Shown: positions 61,046-64,000 of the stretch, one piece after another
How positions within the stretch are numbered: position 1 is the first letter of the stretch
Layout of the letters: each line of letters opens with the position of its first letter
Source of the DNA: Chitinophaga pinensis
GTDB taxonomy: Bacteria > Bacteroidota > Bacteroidia > Chitinophagales > Chitinophagaceae
Direction: 5' to 3'
DNA length: 64,000 bases
Assembly (NCBI GenBank): GCA_902167325.1
Contig: LR632930.1
Coordinates: 1,178,001-1,242,000, forward strand
Position numbers and translations under genes: made by a program
Notes under the pieces: generated by a model
Told to the model about the DNA's origin: nothing
Databases searched by the model: none
The model's input: only the letters and a program-made list of their open reading frames with translations

Positions 61046-63295
61046 ATGGCAGGAATGCTACGCTCTTTCTACATTATACTTTTTGTTGCGGCATCGCTGG
61101 CCGCCAACGGCCAGGGCCGTTTAAAAGGATCAGTTACCGCCGGGGAAGGCCCGGTTCCCTTCGCTACCGTAGGGTTCAAGGATCTTAAAACCGGTGCGGT
61201 AACCGATGAGGGCGGACTGTTTCTGCTGCAGAACATCCCTCCCGGTAAACATGTGCTCCAGGTGAGCGCCGTAGGCTATCTTACCTCCACGCAGAACATC
61301 GTAATAAAACCTTCCGGTACCACATCCGTCCTCGTCAGGCTGGAGCCTTCTTCCAGTAACCTGGGCGAAGTAGTAGTGAGTGGTACCCTGCGGCCGGTAA
61401 CCAAAATGGAAAGTCCGGTACCGGTGGAAGTATATTCCCCCGTCTTCTTCCGGAAAAACCCCACACCCAGCATATTCGACGCGCTCCAGAATGTAAACGG
61501 TGTACGACCGCAGCTTAACTGCAACGTTTGTAACACGGGCGATATTCACATTAATGGTCTCGAAGGGCCATACACTATGGTAATGATCGACGGGATGCCC
61601 ATCGTTAGCGCACTGTCTACCGTATATGGTCTGTCTGGCATTCCCAATAGTCTGGTAGAGCGGGTTGAAGTGGTGAAAGGGCCGGCGTCTACCCTGTATG
61701 GTTCCGAAGCAGTAGGCGGACTTATCAATATTATCACCAAATCCCCGACTACAGCACCCGTACTTTCGGCAGATGTGATGGCTACTTCCTGGCAGGAATA
61801 CAATGCCGACCTGGGATGGCGCTTCAAAGCCGGTACACGGGCACAGTCTCTGCTGGGCCTCAATTATTATAATTACCAGGACCCTGCTGATCATAATGGA
61901 GACGGATTTACAGACGTAACCCAGCAGCACCGGATCAGTATATTTAATAAATGGACCTTTACCCGCAAGAACGACCGTGCCGCTTCACTGGCAGCCCGGT
62001 ATTTCTATGAAGACCGCTGGGGTGGACAAACCCAATGGGATAAACAATGGCGTGGTACCGACAGCATATATGGCGAAAGCATTTACACCAGTCGTGTAGA
62101 AGTGCTGGGGCAATACCAGTTACCCACAGCACCGCGCCTGATGCTCCAGGGTTCTTTCAATTACCATAACCAGAATTCCGTATATGGAAAGACCTGGTTC
62201 CTGGCGAAGCAGACGATCGCCTTTGCCCAGCTGACATGGGATAAGGAAATTGGAAAGCACAACCTGTTGGCGGGTCTGCCGTTCAGGTACACCTTTTATG
62301 ATGATAATACTGTAGTAACCACCGAAAAGGGTAGCAACAAACCGGAGAAGACCTTTTTGCCGGGTATTTTCGTGCAGGATGAAATTAAACTGGCCCCGGC
62401 GCATAACCTGCTGCTGGGCATGCGGTACGACTATAACTCGCTGCATGGCAATATCTTAACCCCAAGGGTAGCTTATAAATGGTCTCCTAACTATAGGAAT
62501 GTTCTGCGCCTGAATGCCGGAACCGGATACAGGGTGGTTTCCATCTTTACGGAAGATCATGCTGCATTGAGTGGCGCGCGGGAGGTAGTGATACAATCCG
62601 AACTTAAGCCGGAGCGTAGTTGGAATGCCAACATCAACTATACCAGGAAAATACCGCTGGGTAACGCCTTCCTCGGGCTGGATGCAACAGCTTTTTACAC
62701 GCACTTCTCTAACCGCATCATGCCGGACTATACCCGGCCCGACTCCATATTATATGACAATCTGAAAGGGTATGCCATTTCAAAAGGTTTCAGTCTGAAT
62801 GCGGATGTGGCATTTTCCTTCCCGTTGAAGATCATGGCCGGGGCTACACTGATGGATGTTTACCAGAAGGAGAATGGTGTGCGTACCCGGCAGATGCTTA
62901 CGGAGCAGTTTACGGGCACCTGGTCGGTTAGTTACGCCTTCAAGCGTGCGGGGCTTACCGTGGATTACACTGGTAATATATATGGTCCCATGCTGCTGCC
63001 GGTGCAACCTGTAGATCCCCGGCCGGCTAAATCGCCGGTGTGGAGCATTCAGAATGTACAGTTAACGAAAAAACTGGGTAAGGAGTGGGAGATTTATGGC
63101 GGGGTGAAGAATCTGCTGAATTTCCTGCCTCCTGCCAACAGCATAGCGCATGCGCATGATCCGTTCGACAAGCGCCCCGGTTATAATGCCGATGGTTCGG
63201 CAGACCCCTATAATATGACATTTGACCCCGCTTATGTATTCGCACCCAACCAGGGCATCCGTGGATTCCTGGGGGTACGGTTCACGAAGCTCTGA
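61046..63295 (+). CDS. TonB-dependent outer-membrane receptor
   Basis: 749 residues. Signal peptide 1-22; carboxypeptidase-like domain 25-105 (GRLKGSVTAGEGPVPFATVGFKDL); plug 106-235 with the TonB-receptor pattern VEVVKGPASTLYGSEAVGGLINIITK; then a 22-strand-type barrel ending FLGVRFTKL. In the plug a Cys pair, CNVC at 159-162, precedes NTGDIHINGLEGPYTMVMIDGMPIVS. This CxxC-type plug is a known subfamily in Bacteroidota that I associate with metal-linked gene clusters; the substrate is not proven. Context suggests a metal or metallophore. The stop abuts the stop of the next, convergent gene with no gap. Confidence 0.92.
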   Translation: MAGMLRSFYIILFVAASLAANGQGRLKGSVTAGEGPVPFATVGFKDLKTGAVTDEGGLFLLQNIPPGKHVLQVSAVGYLTSTQNIVIKPSGTTSVLVRLEPSSSNLGEVVVSGTLRPVTKMESPVPVEVYSPVFFRKNPTPSIFDALQNVNGVRPQLNCNVCNTGDIHINGLEGPYTMVMIDGMPIVSALSTVYGLSGIPNSLVERVEVVKGPASTLYGSEAVGGLINIITKSPTTAPVLSADVMATSWQEYNADLGWRFKAGTRAQSLLGLNYYNYQDPADHNGDGFTDVTQQHRISIFNKWTFTRKNDRAASLAARYFYEDRWGGQTQWDKQWRGTDSIYGESIYTSRVEVLGQYQLPTAPRLMLQGSFNYHNQNSVYGKTWFLAKQTIAFAQLTWDKEIGKHNLLAGLPFRYTFYDDNTVVTTEKGSNKPEKTFLPGIFVQDEIKLAPAHNLLLGMRYDYNSLHGNILTPRVAYKWSPNYRNVLRLNAGTGYRVVSIFTEDHAALSGAREVVIQSELKPERSWNANINYTRKIPLGNAFLGLDATAFYTHFSNRIMPDYTRPDSILYDNLKGYAISKGFSLNADVAFSFPLKIMAGATLMDVYQKENGVRTRQMLTEQFTGTWSVSYAFKRAGLTVDYTGNIYGPMLLPVQPVDPRPAKSPVWSIQNVQLTKKLGKEWEIYGGVKNLLNFLPPANSIAHAHDPFDKRPGYNADGSADPYNMTFDPAYVFAPNQGIRGFLGVRFTKL

Positions 63296-63946
63296 TCAGA
63301 GATGGAGGCCCACCTTGATGCCAAGGTGGATACTGGGAAGGTACTTAATGGCTTCATCGTGTTTAGCGATAACCGAAATACCTTCAAGGTGATGGGTGGT
63401 GGCAGTGTACACTTTACTACGAACGCCTACGCCCAGATAGGGATCGAGGATGAACCGGCCCCGGGTCATCTGTCGGCCAAGGAGCAGCTGGAGTCCATAA
63501 ACGTTTTTATCGCCTGAGTTTTCAAAGGTTGCGCCATTGAGCGTGACCTTTTCATTTGCGTAGAATACTTTTTTAAAGAGCAGAACGGGTTCGAAGTAAG
63601 TGCCGGCCATGCGGATGGCAGTGTTCCGGCGTACGAGGTACCATTTAAGGCCTGCCCGGAAGCCAAAGCCGCGGCCTTCTACGAATTGTTCCGTAGAGAT
63701 ACCGGGGTTCTCCTTTCCGATATTGATCCTTTTGAAGAATACGTAATCGGGGTAATCGGTATAAATGCCGGAAACGCCCAGTTCGAGGCTCAGGGTCTCG
63801 GAGAGGTCCTGCTCCAGGTAGAGGTCCAGTTCATTAATAATAGTGGTGGGATTGACTTTGAGGTAGGTCCGTTTGCGGGAGGGTTCATCCTGCGCGTGTA
63901 CGGAGGTAGCTGCTGCAAGGAGAAGAATGGTAAAGATTCTTTTCAT
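63296..63946 (-). CDS. Outer-membrane beta-barrel protein, small
   Basis: 216 residues. Signal peptide 1-19 (ends SVHAQ). The mature protein shows alternating hydrophobic strands (LKVNPTTIINELDLYLEQDLSETLSLELGVSG, FGFRAGLKWYLVRR, FILDPYLGVGVRSKVYT, HLGIKVGLHL), like DUF3575-type small barrels. No specific function. It ends directly against the TonB receptor stop, in convergent order. Confidence 0.82.
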   Translation of the reverse strand: MKRIFTILLLAAATSVHAQDEPSRKRTYLKVNPTTIINELDLYLEQDLSETLSLELGVSGIYTDYPDYVFFKRINIGKENPGISTEQFVEGRGFGFRAGLKWYLVRRNTAIRMAGTYFEPVLLFKKVFYANEKVTLNGATFENSGDKNVYGLQLLLGRQMTRGRFILDPYLGVGVRSKVYTATTHHLEGISVIAKHDEAIKYLPSIHLGIKVGLHL

Positions 63947-64000
63947 ACGTCTGCCGGGTTAGAGGGAGGATGAGGCGGGGGTGTGAAGCCCGCCTTACAC

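Overview
The window reads as chromosomal DNA of a Bacteroidota member, most likely of the Chitinophagaceae type (inference). Evidence seen directly: PorP/SprF and PorE-like type IX secretion parts, a secreted giant with the gliding-motility-type C-terminal sorting domain, SusC-like and OMP_b-brl barrels, DUF5606, a MoxR/DUF58 cluster in Bacteroidota order, and several promoters with the phylum-typical -7 element TAnnTTTG. No rRNA, tRNA, IS element, prophage or CRISPR array was seen.

Layout. 1-3.1 kb: tail of nagA, then a minus-strand cassette of ECF sigma factor, a tethered barrel protein and a tiny Phe/Pro/Cys-repeat secreted protein. 3.1-9.5 kb: RDD protein divergent from a tightly overlapping operon of SpoIIM-like, DUF4129, DUF4350, MoxR ATPase and DUF58 genes. 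9.5-16.8 kb: OMP_b-brl receptor, SDR oxidoreductase, OmpA-family protein, Dps, and a transglutaminase-like membrane protein. 16.8-38.3 kb: an HTH-STAND ATPase divergent from a 5,007-residue repeat adhesin, which is followed by porP/sprF and porE-like genes. This is the dominant feature: a SprB-like surface protein with its type IX secretion partners.

38.4-55.3 kb is mostly housekeeping: lipoprotein, MATE transporter, PfkB kinase, S1/P1 nuclease, UvrB, ammonium transporter plus OmpL-like porin, DUF2461, asd, a lamin-tail surface protein, DUF5606 and an M3 oligoendopeptidase. 55.3-63.3 kb looks like a metal-homeostasis region, probably zinc: a leftward run of MacB-like ABC ATPase, FtsX permease with a His-rich loop, DUF3299-like lipoprotein, SCO protein and Fur-family regulator, facing rightward MerC, CobW-family GTPase and a TonB-dependent receptor with a CxxC in its plug. 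The window ends with an outer-membrane barrel gene.

Less ordinary structure: (i) two copies of a 150-170 bp intergenic element with an inverted/direct 11-bp repeat array, 38 kb apart; (ii) a 68-nt sequence between amt and the porin gene that folds into a three-way junction with no unpaired junction bases; (iii) nested super-repeats and an eleven-fold CxxC domain in the giant protein; (iv) clustered ATGAAC motifs between the STAND gene and the adhesin; (v) shared GYTGCAAM near-palindromes in the metal region. All functional readings come from reading the sequence; no database search was possible.
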